Assembly (NCBI GenBank): GCA_002794785.1
Contig: NBBA01000024.1
Location: forward strand, 307,263 to 371,262
Length of the DNA stretch: 64,000 nucleotides
Direction: 5' to 3'
DNA from: Coniferiporia sulphurascens
Lineage: Eukaryota; Basidiomycota; Agaricomycetes; Hymenochaetales; Hymenochaetaceae
Shown: positions 43,616-55,473 of the stretch, one piece after another
Position numbering within the stretch: position 1 is the first letter of the stretch
How the letters are laid out: each line of letters opens with the position of its first letter
Notes under the pieces: model-generated
Seen by the model: only the letters and a program-made list of their open reading frames with translations
Told to the model about the DNA's origin: nothing
The model's database searches: none
Translations under genes and position numbers: made by a program

Positions 43616-44293
43616 TTAGCCACTGCGTTCCTCGCCGTCCGGGATCCAGGCAACAGCACGGATTGGGGATCCGTCGCAATCCGTGATATTCAACGGCAGC
43701 AAACTGACGTGAACGCGTTTATTTGGTAGCTGCTCCAGGCCCGTGAGATTCTCCACTATCATCGCGTCTGCCCCGAGGATAGTCTGGTGCACACCGAAGT
43801 CGGTCATGACGCCCTCGGATTTCGTCTCGTCAGGACTTAAAGTGTCAACTCCGAGCACCCGAACCCCCATTTCTACAAGTTTCTCTGCGGCTCCTTTGTC
43901 TAAGAATGGATGGTCCAGATAAGTCGGAGTCTTCCAGTGTTTCGACCAGCCTGTTCGCACGAACAGAATGTGGCAATCCTCGAGCAATTTGGCGACGTCT
44001 GCGCGGACAAGATCATCCCAGGTAATCCGCTCCCGAGGTTTTTTATGCAGGACGTCCACCACGGCCGCGGGTCCGACGAGCGAGGATAGAACGAGTTGGT
44101 CAACGGTCTTCCCGTCTTCGAAAAAATGGTACGGCGCGTCGATGTGCGTTCCGGTGTGCGATCCGAGAGTGAGGCTCGTCAAATTGTACCCATTATCTTT
44201 AACGATTGCAGCCTTGCTACAGCAGAAGACCGGGTCGTCTGGATAAGGCTGCGTACCTGAATCTAGTTTATGTGAAAGATCGTAAATGAACAT
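43616..44293 (-). CDS. Cyclase-family (kynurenine-formamidase-like) metal hydrolase
   Basis: An intronless 225-aa gene. The family signature HxGTHxDxPxH is present as HTGTHIDAPYHF (residues 46-57), which binds the catalytic divalent metal. YDLSHKLDSGTQPYPDDP at the N-terminus and GVHQTILGADAMIVENLTGLEQLP near the C-terminus also match the cyclase superfamily (PF04199). Members hydrolyse amide or ester bonds, including N-formylkynurenine; the actual substrate here cannot be read from sequence. No signal peptide, so cytosolic. Length is normal, the start is the first ATG of the frame and no lesion is visible. It is the first clearly intact gene on the right side of the transposon block. Confidence 0.9.
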   Translation of the reverse strand: MFIYDLSHKLDSGTQPYPDDPVFCCSKAAIVKDNGYNLTSLTLGSHTGTHIDAPYHFFEDGKTVDQLVLSSLVGPAAVVDVLHKKPRERITWDDLVRADVAKLLEDCHILFVRTGWSKHWKTPTYLDHPFLDKGAAEKLVEMGVRVLGVDTLSPDETKSEGVMTDFGVHQTILGADAMIVENLTGLEQLPNKRVHVSLLPLNITDCDGSPIRAVAWIPDGEERSG

Positions 44294-45252
44294 GGTTGTG
44301 GACGGGAGTGGAAGTCTGTGTTAAGAAGTACTTAACTGATATCAGTAAGCAAACTTCAAACTCCGCGACGCGCCGCCACACTCATTTACAGAGACTGCGG
44401 GCGTATATCGTTGTCCTCCATTCAGCGTCTCCAATTTTCGATTCGTCCTAAGTATGAGCTCTACAATAGTTCTTACTCGTTTGAGAATTTCCACACTTAA
44501 ATCCGAAAATCCTTACCTGCACATGGAACAGAGGGGTTTGCCGGTCACGGTACAGGACCTTTCTTCAGCGGATTAACCTGAATTTTCAACCCCCCCCGGA
44601 GAATTATCGCGCGTGAACGAGCATACATAAATTGAGGAAATCAACGATAATATACTACTGAATAAAGATATCGTGTTTTTCCAGCACTATCGTCCAGAAA
44701 GAGATATCATCAAGCTCCTCCGCGCGACCGCGCGTGCTGATTCCGGCACTTTCCATTGCCGCTTTAGGCGTATGGTCGCAAAGCCGATACTCCGAGGAGT
44801 TTGATTCCGGCAGGCCATACCTCTCGCTATCATCTTTTCTCGATTGCAATTAAAATCCCAGTCGTAGGATCAATCTGACAGTACCTCCGCTCACTTCAAA
44901 GGGCGACATGGTGTTTCTTGAGCAAACGGCGATTGGGCAATGGGCCAGCCTCACGGAGCAACCCAGCCTCGGTCTCGACAAAATGGCCCGTGCGCTACCT
45001 GGCTCTTTCGACTGACAATCCTGCCTGCCACTGAACAACAGCGTCGGTTTTCGTCTTCGTACTTGTCTACAAGCCTATACACAATGTGCGCCTGCTACTA
45101 AAAGTCTCCTACTGGCGTGTGTCGGTCACTGTAAAAAGCTCAATAACTCGCAACGTACTCAAATCTGCCACTTACACTCATGTCGTCATCTACCAGCCAC
45201 AGGAATACGTTCCGTCAGCTCAAATACTATGTCAGCCTCCCTGGGCCTTGCG
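44294..45252. other. Intergenic region between divergent genes
   Basis: About 960 bp between the cyclase gene (minus) and the two-TM gene (plus); it should hold both promoters. A C9 run lies near 44590. No convincing gene. Confidence 0.5.
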
Positions 45253-45349
45253 TATAAAAATAGACCAGCATGCATCCTCGTCTCTCATTATTCCTGCTTT
45301 CCTACCTCCACCTCCCCTCCTCCCCTCTCATACAAACATACAGTCAGCC
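45253..45349 (+). promoter_or_regulatory. Core promoter and 5' UTR of the two-TM gene
   Basis: TATAAAAA at 45253-45260, about 97 bp before the ATG, then a CT-rich tract (about 45298-45335) directly upstream of the start, a common layout in fungal promoters. Confidence 0.6.
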
Positions 45350-48300
45350 ATGTCCTCTCCTTTTCACCGCCTACGGAACCTACTACTGGTTACCGTCGTC
45401 CTCCTTTTGGCTAGACAGTATGATAGTCATTACCACGGCTATGATTTGTACACGCTCCCTTCCTCGGTGGCATCCAGTACCTATGCTTCCGTCGCCGCTC
45501 ATTCCTCGCTCCTTGCCTCTCACTTGTCTGTCTTTACTAGCGCATCCACTTCAGCCCTTGGACTGTCAAAGCAGCTCCCCGCCGCCACCAATTCACCGCC
45601 AAAACGTGCGTATATCTACAGGTCTAAGTACACCCTCGGTGAAGGCTTCCACGTTCCTGGATCAATTTCTTTCGATGAATACTTGGCTTTGCGCGGCCAC
45701 AAGTCCACCGACTCCTCTTGGATGCGTACAGACGCTGTGTGTTTAACTCTCGCAGGAGCGCTCGCGATTTTCTTCTTCATTGTGAGTGGCACTGGCTCTT
45801 TTACCATCCGTCTTACTCATGCGCACGGCTTCCGATTCCATAGAGGTCCTTCTCGAAGAGGAAGCATACTCCAAGGTTATTGGAAGCGGAGCTGCTAGTA
45901 CGTCCTTAGTTTGTCAGCTCCACATCCTCGTGGCTCATCACTCTTTCTCATTTAGTCGGAACGCGGCGCGTACATCAGAGTCTCGATAGGCGATCGTCTC
46001 TTCTTTGCCAAACTTGAAGATATCCTACTCTCTGGCGCACCTGGCGGCTTCCCAAGCTCATCTGTCCGAGTGGCTTCGACTAGCAACGCAAATCAAGAGC
46101 CTCTCACTAGGCCCTGGTCTCAGCTTTCTGAACACGGCCTCTCGTCCTCGTCTGCCCTCGAACTTGCAGCCCCTCCGCCCACCTACGGCTCATTGATCCT
46201 CAGTGGAAGCAGCGATGAACCCTATGAAAATGCCTCAGTCTCCAGGTCAGCTTCCTCTGGTTCAAGCACTCCTCTGGACACTACCGCCGCGATCACTATG
46301 GCCACTGCCCCTCAGCCCTCGCAACCTTCCTCGGACCTGGATGAACCTGTTCAACAATTCCCAGTCGCCTACGGAAGCAGCTCTCCCTTGGCAAACGCAG
46401 TCTCGACTAGCTCGCCCAACCCTTCATTGGACTTGGACTCAAGTGAAAATTCTAGTCAGATTGCTGCCTCTATGCCCTCGACTCTCTCCATCATTTCCTT
46501 GTCAGGACCACCCCACACTCTTTTGACGTCCTTTGTCGAGCATAGCGAGTCTCGTTCCCTCAACTCGCATCCCCAACCGACTCCTCCGATGATTCCCTCG
46601 TACGACATGCACCTTTCAGGATCAACCCTCACTCGCAGCTCCGGGTCTCCCAGGAGCATGGATGAAGTGGGGAAGAAATCAAATGATACACCGCCGCCAA
46701 TGGTAAGTCTAAATCTCGCTGTTCTTTGTTGACCTCCGCTGACCTCAACTCAACATAGGGGATCGTCTCATATTCGCTCTCTAACCCGATCGACAGGCGC
46801 CGCTTCTCTCCCATTGTTCCTTTACTGGGTCAAGCGCGTCCTTCGCCATGGTTCGACGTTTCTTACTCGGACAGGCCGTACACCGAACTCGGAGCGGACT
46901 CGAAACATCTCGCCCACGACAAATACTTGAACCTCAGTCTCGTTGCGCTACCTTCCCAGGCCACCGTCTCCGAAGCAAGCTCACAAGAGGAGAATGGGCA
47001 GGCGTGCTCTGAAGCTCAAGTATCCTCTCGGGCTTGTGTCCTAGCTTCCGAGTCCCAGTCTTCCGTACATGATCAGGCATTAAGCTCGGGACCGTCGGCA
47101 ACCTCTATGGCCTCGCTTTCCCCGTCCCCTCCGCCGACAACAAAGCCCACTCCGTCGGACGCTTCCGGCACTCGGAGCACATCGAGCAGTAGCAGCTACG
47201 ATTACAGTTACTCGTACAGCGCTCGCTCTGTGCTCACGTCTGAAGCCGACGACGAGGACATCCTCAGCGATGAGTTCCTGGCGAGGATCGACGAACTACT
47301 TTCATCGGAGGCTGACGACGAGGTATTCCCGACCCCGGCTGACTTATGTTCGAGGTCGGACATGAAGGATGCGACCAACTTGAGTCCACCAAGGTCGCAT
47401 GTTAAGCCCGTGGAATTCTCAGCAGCGTTGCTTGCGCATTCCGTGTCGCACATTTCTCGCTTACCGAAGTCACCGGTTAAGAAGAAGAAGAAAGCACGGC
47501 GCATACCACCACCGCTGATCACCACCAGTCTTGAAGCCGAGGAGGAAATCGCCAATGTCAAGTGTATGGAGGCGGCTGAATTCCCGCGAGGGTCTTCGTT
47601 GCTGACTTCGTTCCCTCTGGTGCCTTCAATCAATGCTAGCAGCTCTAGCCATTCGCTAAGCTCGCCGATTGACCTCCTCGCTTCCACGCCTCTGACGCCT
47701 TCTATAAGCCTATCCCCGACTTCGCCAGATCGCCAGCCTTCGTTTGCCAACTTGAACAGGAACGGGGATGCGTGTGCCTTTTTTGGAACCGGTGAGTAGA
47801 CCTGCATTTCAGAAGACGGGCGCACTTGAGCTGATATTTCTTGCGCTGTCTAGACGAACCACCTCAGATGATAGAAACGAACTTGCCAAGACGCGAAGCA
47901 CCCGGAGTGGACGCGCGGGCGACTTCACCTCAATGCCCTGGGACGGATTTTTCAGCGTCTGTAGCACCTAGTGTCTTTCGGGACTCTAGTGTCGCTCGGC
48001 GTCGTGCATCATCGTCCTTCCCCAGTCGCCTGCGCCCGCCGTCCCCTTCCTATTTTCTCTCTCCGGCATCTTCTACGGATCATCTAGCGTCCTTTGCGGT
48101 CATGAAAGGAGACGAGAATTATTCCGAGTTCTTTGGCATTTGTGCGTCTTGTTTCTCTTTTCCCCCACATATCCATAGTAATGCCATTCCAGACTCGCCT
48201 GTCGTATCAATCAAGTCGAACGTTTCATCAACATCGTCCGAGAGCGAACCACCGTCGACGCCGTCACCTGCATCGAGGACTCGGCCGACTTCACTTCGTG

Positions 48301-48980
48301 GTAAGTATAACCTGGCTAGTGTCAACGCTTTATCGCTAACTTCCGTCACAGCATTCGGCGCCTCCTCATCTCCTAGTGCAACGGGAGAAGGGGAGAAACT
48401 GTCGCAGTCATCCAAGTCTTCCTACTCTTCGGACATCGACAACCTGTTCGAAATAGTATCACCTCCAGTTCCAGTGCCCATACTCATGCCACCCGCTTCG
48501 TTGACACCTGAAGATGGCCCCTCCGGGACAGACTCCGCTATCAATGTCGCGTCGACACCTTGTGAAGGACCCGTCGTGGTGCAAGGCCTCAATAATGCGC
48601 TCCGGGTGCAGTCACCTCCACTTGGCGTCGACAACGCATACGGGAACCTCTTAAATGATGTTTCCCTTTCAAATATTCCTGACTCGGATCATTTTGACGA
48701 CGTCGTGTGGGACGAGTCATTAGGAGAGCGGAAGCTCTCGTCATCTGTAAGCCGAGGGCTCGTACCGTCGTTCGCGACCGCCTTCGAGCTGTACAGGCAG
48801 GACCAGATTGGGTCTAATCGCAACTCCCCCGGTGACCGCGTGGTGCGTTTTGTTCTTCTTATATGAGAGTGTCGTACTTACAAATTTGTGCAGGACACTG
48901 CCGAGAGCATCTTTTGCGGACTGCCGCCGCAAAGGGATTACTCCACGGTGGACACTTGTCCCCTCGCCTCAAGAACGTAA
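45350..48980 (+). CDS. Large Ser-rich protein with two N-terminal membrane segments, unknown
   Basis: Exons 45350-45781, 45844-45897, 45956-46702, 46759-47791, 47854-48300, 48352-48842, 48894-48980; all phases agree, giving 1096 aa. Residues about 8-22 (RNLLLVTVVLLLA) and 127-144 (AVCLTLAGALAIFFFI) are hydrophobic helices with a Ser-rich segment between. The rest is cytosolic-looking: a short conserved-looking block (ERGAYIRVSIGDRLFFAKLEDIL), then long Ser/Pro/Thr-rich disorder, two acidic repeats (SEADDEDILSDEF and SEADDEVFPTP), and a basic patch KKKKKARR. I do not recognise a family. The layout suits a membrane-anchored, heavily phosphorylated signalling or scaffold protein, which is inference only. 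The ATG follows a TATA box and pyrimidine tract. Confidence 0.8.
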
Positions 48981-49340
48981 CTGGTTAGGCGAGGAACAAA
49001 CCGACGCGGCCCGGGTGGCACGCCGTATTATATACGGCCGGGGGCAACACGGATTTGGCTGTCTCTGCCTAGATCCTCATGCCGCCCAATGGAAGAGCAC
49101 CCATTTCAAGCGAACCGGCCGACACCAGGCCGGGCTCATGGACTCTTCCGTTTTCAAGAATTAGGCTGGAACGTAGCAGCTTGTAAGCACCCCAGACGTA
49201 TTGCATCCTTTTTGTGTCGCTAATCTTTCGCCTCGCGAAGATATTATTCTATATCTATTTATTGGCACGAACCCGGATCTGGGGCCCCACGTTCTTTACG
49301 ACACATCTTCTATCTCATTTGTAACGATTTTCACGACACC
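48981..49340. other. 3' region of the two-TM gene
   Basis: About 360 bp leading into the degenerate repeat cluster. No gene seen. Confidence 0.5.
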
Positions 49341-49790
49341 GGGCCCGAGGTCTACTATAAGGACTGGAGAGCTCCATGCATGGTTTTGTGAGTAATAACG
49401 TTATTTACGCGGCCAGTGCCTCGCTAATTTTCCGTCTCGTAAAGATATTATTTAATATTTCAACGGTCCCAGATTTAGGGCACCTTTTCTTTGGCGTATT
49501 TTTATTTTCCTATTTATTCTCATGGCCCGACGTCCACCGCATGGACCGGAGAGCTTCGGATATTTTCATTTATTCTTTATATTATTATTCTTCGCATGTT
49601 TGCCCGACGTCCGCCATGAGGACTGGAGAGCCCCGATTTTTTCCTTCTGTTTTTATTTTTTAACCAATGTATTTCTACACGACGCCCGAAGTCCATTAGG
49701 ACTGGAGAGCCCACATCTTCTACAATTTTGCCTTTTATTTATTCGCAAAGCCACCGCCCGACGTCTAACACATATTGGACTGGAGAGCTG
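49341..49790. repeat. Degenerate tandem repeat with GACTGGAGAGC core
   Basis: Five occurrences of a roughly 32-bp motif of form GCCCGACGTCC-N-GGACTGGAGAGC at about 49341, 49524, 49602, 49681 and 49755, separated by AT-rich spacers. The first two spacers share GAAGATATTATT/AAAGATATTATT blocks about 183 bp apart. Confidence 0.7.
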
Positions 49791-50655
49791 TAGTTATTGT
49801 ATATTACAGTAGTGCCAATCAAATTTTTGGATACTCTCAAGTCAAAGCGAGCACCGCTGGTGGGGTGGCTGTTGAAAAGAAAAAGATCTCGCCTTAAATT
49901 CCTGCATACCTCGTGTCATTTGAGCCTTCTAGAAGGTAAGGACCACTGATATTGTGGGGCAATTCGATTTTTAACTCCAAATCACACCTCGAAGCACGAC
50001 CGGGGACGCGCCCATATAGGGCAACACAAGCACTTTCCGCCAACTGCCATGAGACATTATTCCGTTCAATGGACCGCTGAATTCGATTAGCCCTAACTCC
50101 CTGCGAATGGATTTCAGCAAGAAAAGGGAGGGCGGGTTCGCTGGTTCGCGGGCAGTGCGTCGTGCCGTCAGTATCGTTGGGTCAGGAGCAACTTCGTGAG
50201 TTCATTGCAACCCTCCATTGCGTTCCGTAAACTCCATAAGGGTCGCTTCCTCAGTGGTGAGAAAAGTGGTTGTGAGTGCTTAAGGTAGAGTTTGGCCGTC
50301 ATCTTTGACTCGGATCTGATTACTGTAGTCGGTTTTCGCTGATTCATTGCATTTGGTACCACAAATCAACAGGAAATTCAGGAATCACTCGACCCGTCCA
50401 AAGTCGGTCTTCACGATTGCGAAGATATCAAAGATACCGTCCACCTCATTGAGTTACTGTGGCATCCGGCGGCGGCAAAGAACGCACCTCAGGCTGATGA
50501 GTATATCGCTCCATTTCTGCTACAAACGCAAATATTAGTAACTCTTGGATCACTCGCTTCTCCTTTCAAATACTGTTTGTCCCAGAAAGGCCGGGGAGGG
50601 ATCATGTTTCGGACACCCTGTTCAACCCCTCGTCGGCTTCGTGCGCGATTGTTCT
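49791..50655. other. Intergenic, no gene seen
   Basis: About 860 bp; small frames only. Confidence 0.5.
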
Positions 50656-50707
50656 GAGCGATGATCAGGATTTTACACTTCTGGGTGTAAAATCCTGATC
50701 ATCGCTC
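50656..50707. repeat. Perfect 23-bp-stem hairpin
   Basis: Left arm 50656-50678 (GAGCGATGATCAGGATTTTA, then CAC), 6-nt loop TTCTGG, right arm 50685-50707 fully complementary. It stands alone in non-coding DNA. Confidence 0.9.
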
Positions 50708-51116
50708 GTCGAAACGAGAGATATAAGAAACCTTGAGGCGGCGTGCCATTACAGCACGGGTCGGTCCTCGTGGATCCGAATTTCTTCGTGGTCGATTCCG
50801 ACCAAAGGCATACATGCAGGTAACTACGAGTGAAACTTCACATGGCCGTATGGTTGTAGTCACATAGCCGAAATTGCCAAATCGATAATTCCAACAAGAG
50901 ATGTTACCAGGTGCGCCTATCCAAGTCCAAAGCGATGTTTCCTATCTTCGCTCGAATAATCAACGTCTCCTTTATTATTTTCCTCGGAGAGCTTCAATAG
51001 GCGTGCCATTTTTCGTAAAACGTACGAGCCTTTGAAGAACATTCTTTTTGTAACCTAGTTTTGTTCTCTGGTTATCCGAATTACGCAAGCACCTCTAAAC
51101 AGGGTTCAGAGCATTA
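50708..51116. other. Intergenic, no gene seen
   Basis: About 410 bp between the hairpin and the TIR element. Confidence 0.5.
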
Positions 51117-51765
51117 CTATCGTGTGACCCCTCTTACAAAATCCGCATTTCTGAGCTTCCACACAACTAAACACCTTCGGAAAAATTCATGTAGACCCTT
51201 GTAGGCTATATAACAGTGAATGTAAAACTTTCTTTGTAAAAAATTGCATTGGTGTGAGGCCATTGTCAAAATACATGTTTTTTTGGTCTGTAGAAGTCTT
51301 TTGGGACCACCGGCTCACACAATATGTGCGCATATCAGCAGATATACTGAAGTAAACTTATTTGTCAGATATCAGGGCATGTTATTGTGCTATTCCGAGA
51401 GGAATAGCTCATTATGGTGCATGGAAAGAGAGAGATTTATCTAAAGGGTGACAAAAGGTGACAGAATGCGCCCCGCATTCTGTTCCATTTAAAACTCCGC
51501 TAGCATCCGGTGCTGAGTTTTTGCCTGATGCCGGGTGTCTATCAGTCGGAGTTTCAACAATTGTTGTGACAGAGTGTGACCACAATTTTGTAAGAGGGGG
51601 GCACCTTTGTTCTGGGAGATTCTGCTTATCAAAAACTACCCGGAAAATTTCTAGAGATAGCTAATTGCAAGTACATTATGTATTTCAAGACAGAGGAAAA
51701 TACATGAAAATGTGAGTGCCATAGAGGCAAAATACAAAATTTTTGTAAGAGGGGTCACACGATAG
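51117..51765. mobile_element. Non-autonomous TIR element (TA target duplication)
   Basis: 649 bp with 25-bp perfect inverted ends starting CTATCGTGTGACCCCTCTTA, flanked by TA (51115-51116, 51766-51767). A related internal motif (GTGTGACC...TTTTGTAAGAGGGG) occurs at about 51574-51600. No transposase frame. Confidence 0.9.
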
Positions 51766-51767
51766 TA

Positions 51768-52038
51768 CTAGATCAAGAAATACAAAAGGCTAGCACGTGA
51801 TTTATAGTCAAGAATGGAAGGTGTTTCACCGTAACGTTGAACCAAATGCTTCGGCTACTTTCGAGTTTGTCTCTACTTCGACGATTAAAACAGCCTCGGA
51901 TTGCCGAACTCTGAGGAAGTATGTTCACCATCAATTTCTCGTTTTAGATTTGGGAACGCCTCGCATTGCACACCGTTCTGTACTGGTTAAGAACGCGCGC
52001 GTTTCGACGCGAATCGCACTCGTTTATCTTCAAGGGTT
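51768..52038 (+). other. 5' flank of PSO2-like gene
   Basis: About 270 bp between the TIR element and the ATG; any promoter must lie here or in the element. Confidence 0.5.
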
Positions 52039-54764
52039 ATGTCCAGGAAACGCAAACAGCCCTCTCAAGGCACAACACTCTTAAGCTTCTTCACGTCCGG
52101 CACAAGCTCAGTTGCGACCAAAGACAAGAACAAAAAATCCATCGGAACGGTCAAGGAAGAGCCGAACTCATACTCGTTGGCTGTGTCGCAAGAGATCATT
52201 GTCATTGACTCGGATGAGGAGGTCAACGCACATCTAGATGACAACTCAAGTGACGTTGAAATCCTCGAAGAAGCGAATCCACAGGAACGAAGAGCGAGTG
52301 TGTGGAATGCACACGGGCAGGGCGCGGATGGAGGCGCAAGTTTGGCGAAGCGCCGTAAGTCCCAGCTGGACGCAAACGTATCTGAGTTCAAAGATAATGA
52401 GAATGACTTTGTGTCGGAGAGCTCTACATCCTCTATCCCCACATTTTCCATAACCTCGGAGCACACACAGGATGACGCAGAACCATCTGTTCTGTCTAAT
52501 ATTTCCGACACTTCTGAATTTCATCGGAGGTCATGCTCCAAATCGTCTTCTCGGCAACCCGCATACTTTGCTTTAGAGGCCAACTCACGACTTCCCTCGA
52601 CTGAAGTCTGTCCACTCAACCTGGAGGATGAAGAACGGGATCTCGACACATTTACTGATATCCCTAATGAGTGGAATGCGATTACGGGTGATTCCGAGCT
52701 TGATCTTATTGGTCAAGACCATGGCGAGGAAAATTATAGAGACGTTTGTCCTCCAAAGACGGAGTGCGGAGGGGACGTTGACAAAGGGCTCAAGTCGTGT
52801 CCGATTTGTGGAGTGACCTTGGTCGATTGTAATTCGCTGGTATGTCAAAAATAACCCCAACTATACCGCACTAATTTTTTTTTCGTAGAGTGTTCAGGAG
52901 CACGTGAATGCCTGTCTTGACATAGGCAACATTCCCAACCATCAATCAGCAAGTTCCTCCAGTTCAAAGGCGGTCCTTTCTTTGTCCTCTTTCGTTCGTA
53001 CCAGCCCTTCGATCAACCTTGCCGTCAAAGGACCACTGAAATCGAAGTCCGAGGATACTGATGCATTCTCCGTGCTTATGTCCTCCCTTGATGAAGGCGC
53101 GGCTTGGGAGGAGGCGCAGGTGCACGAGGACAGAAGCTTTAAGCCAACAAAGTCGAATAGGCGCAAGGCACCGTTCTACAAGGTACTACAGGGTATGCCC
53201 ATAGCGGTCGACGCATTTAGGTATGGTAGCATTCCAGGCGTGACAGCCTACTTCTTGACGTACGCTTTCTGCTCTCTCTTTCCGGAGAATCAAGTCTGAT
53301 TGCTTGTTAAGACACGCGCATTCAGACCACTACACTAATTTATCGTCAAATTGGAAGAACGGACTGATATATTGCTCAGGTTTGTTCCTCAGTAGCACAT
53401 AGATCTTATGAGGCTGACTCCGCAATTAGAGACAACGGCCAATTTAATTGTTCATATGCTGTCCGTAGATAGAAAGTGGATATGTCCACTTCCAATGGAT
53501 GCTCCTACAGAAATACCGAATACAGGCAGCGTGAAAGTGACGCTTATAGATGCGAATCATTGTATGCTGTTTTCCTGACTTGTGACACGCCTTTCTTGAC
53601 TTTTGTCGTCAGGTCCAGGATCGTGTCTTTTCCTTTTTGAGGGCCTGCAGACTGTAAACGCAGGTGACAGCACATTCAAGTCACCTTTCGTTGGAAGCAA
53701 GCGCGAGTTTCGTTACTTGCACTGTGGCGACTTCCGTGCGTGCCCTCGACACGCGTTGCATCCGTCAGTGCACGGCAAGCGCATAGATACTGTGTATCTT
53801 GACACGACCTACCTCAATCCAAGATACTGCTTTCCGCCGCAGCCGCTTGCCATTGCGGCATGCGCAGAACTTGCGAGACGAATCGTCCGTGGCGAATCGC
53901 TTGCCGCGGGGGACGTGGTGGGTCGGACGGCAGCAGCTCTGGCGAAAGGCTCTATACAAGGGTGGGCAAAAGTTGAGGGAAATAATAACAATAAGGGAAA
54001 ACGCAAAGCGGAGGACGAAGGCAATGTACTCATTGTCGTCGGGTTAGTACTGTCCTGCAGACTAAGATCCGTGTTGAGACTAACTTAAAAACACAGGACG
54101 TATTCAATTGGCAAGGAGCGTATTGTGAAAGGTAATGTCACTGTATGCAGCTGCACTTGAAAGTGTATTAATTCCCGCTTCCGCTTCAGCAATCGCGCAG
54201 GCACTGGGTACAAAAATCTATTGTGATGCACGAAAATCCGCCATTTTGCGCTGTCAAGACGATCCTGAGCTGCATGCGCTCATGTCCAACGACCCGCTTG
54301 AAGCAGGCGTACACATCGTTCCACTCGGGATGGTCACATCGGATCGGTTCAAAGATTACGTGGATCGCTGGAAGGGTCGCTGGACGCGCGCGGTCGCGTT
54401 CCGTCCTACAGGGTGGACATATGCGCCGCCCGCAGGCTCCGACCCCTCACCAACCGTCCCGTCCGTGATCGCCCGAGCGCAAGCGCGTTGCTTTTCGCAT
54501 GAACATTTAAGGCCTGCGCGGAACTCCGGGACACAGCTCGCCCAGTACGGCGTCCCGTATTCGGAGCACTCGAGCTTCGCGGAGCTGACGTGCTTCGCGC
54601 TCAGTGTCGACTGGGCACGTATTATAGCGACGGTGAATGTTGGAAGCGCGGCGAGCCGTGCGAAGATGGAGAAGTGGGTCGAACGTTGGGACGCGGAGCG
54701 GAAGAAACGCCGAGAGGCGGGGTCCACTGGAGTGGTAGAATCACGGACGGAGGACTATTGGTAA
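52039..54764 (+). CDS. PSO2: DNA crosslink repair 5'-exonuclease PSO2/SNM1
   Basis: Exons 52039-52839, 52889-53259, 53312-53379, 53430-53561, 53613-54042, 54097-54131, 54190-54764; all phases match, 803 aa. An acidic, Ser-rich N-terminus (with a SIM-like IIVIDSDEE) leads to a UBZ4-type finger CPIC...HVNAC (residues 254-276). The metallo-beta-lactamase core has HAHSDH (392-397, metal ligands), DANHCPGS (454-461), HCGDFRACP and DTTYLNPRY; the beta-CASP part has [16 protein letters not shown], and SEHSSFAEL with the last His ligand. The enzyme digests DNA at interstrand crosslinks in the nucleus. The introns are 49-58 bp. Sequence looks intact and functional. A TIR element sits 271 bp upstream of the start. 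Confidence 0.95.
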
Positions 54765-55473
54765 AGGATTTTGGGCCGACGCTTTTCTTATCTTTATTCT
54801 TATCATCCTGGACTGCGTTTGATTTCATATTGGGTCTTCGGATACTGGTTATTGGTTCTGAGCGATCCTCTAAGCAAAGGATACTCGGTAGACATAGCAC
54901 ATTTATATCATCTCTCAAGATCCTAAATCCGCATGTCTTTCGATGATTTATGGACTTTTTCATGGTGTGATCTCATTACGCACACCGCTGATGCTTTTTC
55001 CTGTCGCCTAGGCGTGAAGTGGATTCGGTACCCGCAAAATATCGAAGGAGTCTCCGATTTTTGCGAAGGAGGGAATTGTTCACAAGCTTTGAAGTCTAGG
55101 AAGTTAAGAACCAGATATCAAATCGCAGGACAGCACTCCTACCACGAAGTCGGTGAGACGAACACGAGTGCAAATTGTATACGAAAACTCGCATGCTGTC
55201 AAGATAATTGGAAGGCACTCGGGTGACTCACAACGATCGATTGAGACATGATCAAAAAAACATTTTGCAACAGCATATAGCGACGCGACAGGCACATAGA
55301 TGGCGCGCCGAACTCAACAAAACTTGAAGAACCTCAATCAAAAAATCTTGCAGCAATGCCCATAATGCATGTGAATATTTTGGTGTTGCAGGTAGGGAAA
55401 CATACATGCATAGCCTAGAAACAAGGAAGAAATCGTGATAACATAAGGAAAAGCGAGATATCCGACCGCCGAT
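54765..55473. other. Intergenic, convergent 3' ends
   Basis: About 700 bp between PSO2 and the convergent eS4 gene. No gene seen. Confidence 0.55.

Noticed and set aside
48132..48168. A 37-nt GT-AG intron in the two-TM gene
   Set aside because: Too short and would break the frame, which is open through it.
54132..54150. A 19-nt mini-intron in PSO2 (GTAATG...TGCAG)
   Set aside because: Too short; the 58-nt intron 54132-54189 restores the conserved [17 protein letters not shown] region in frame.
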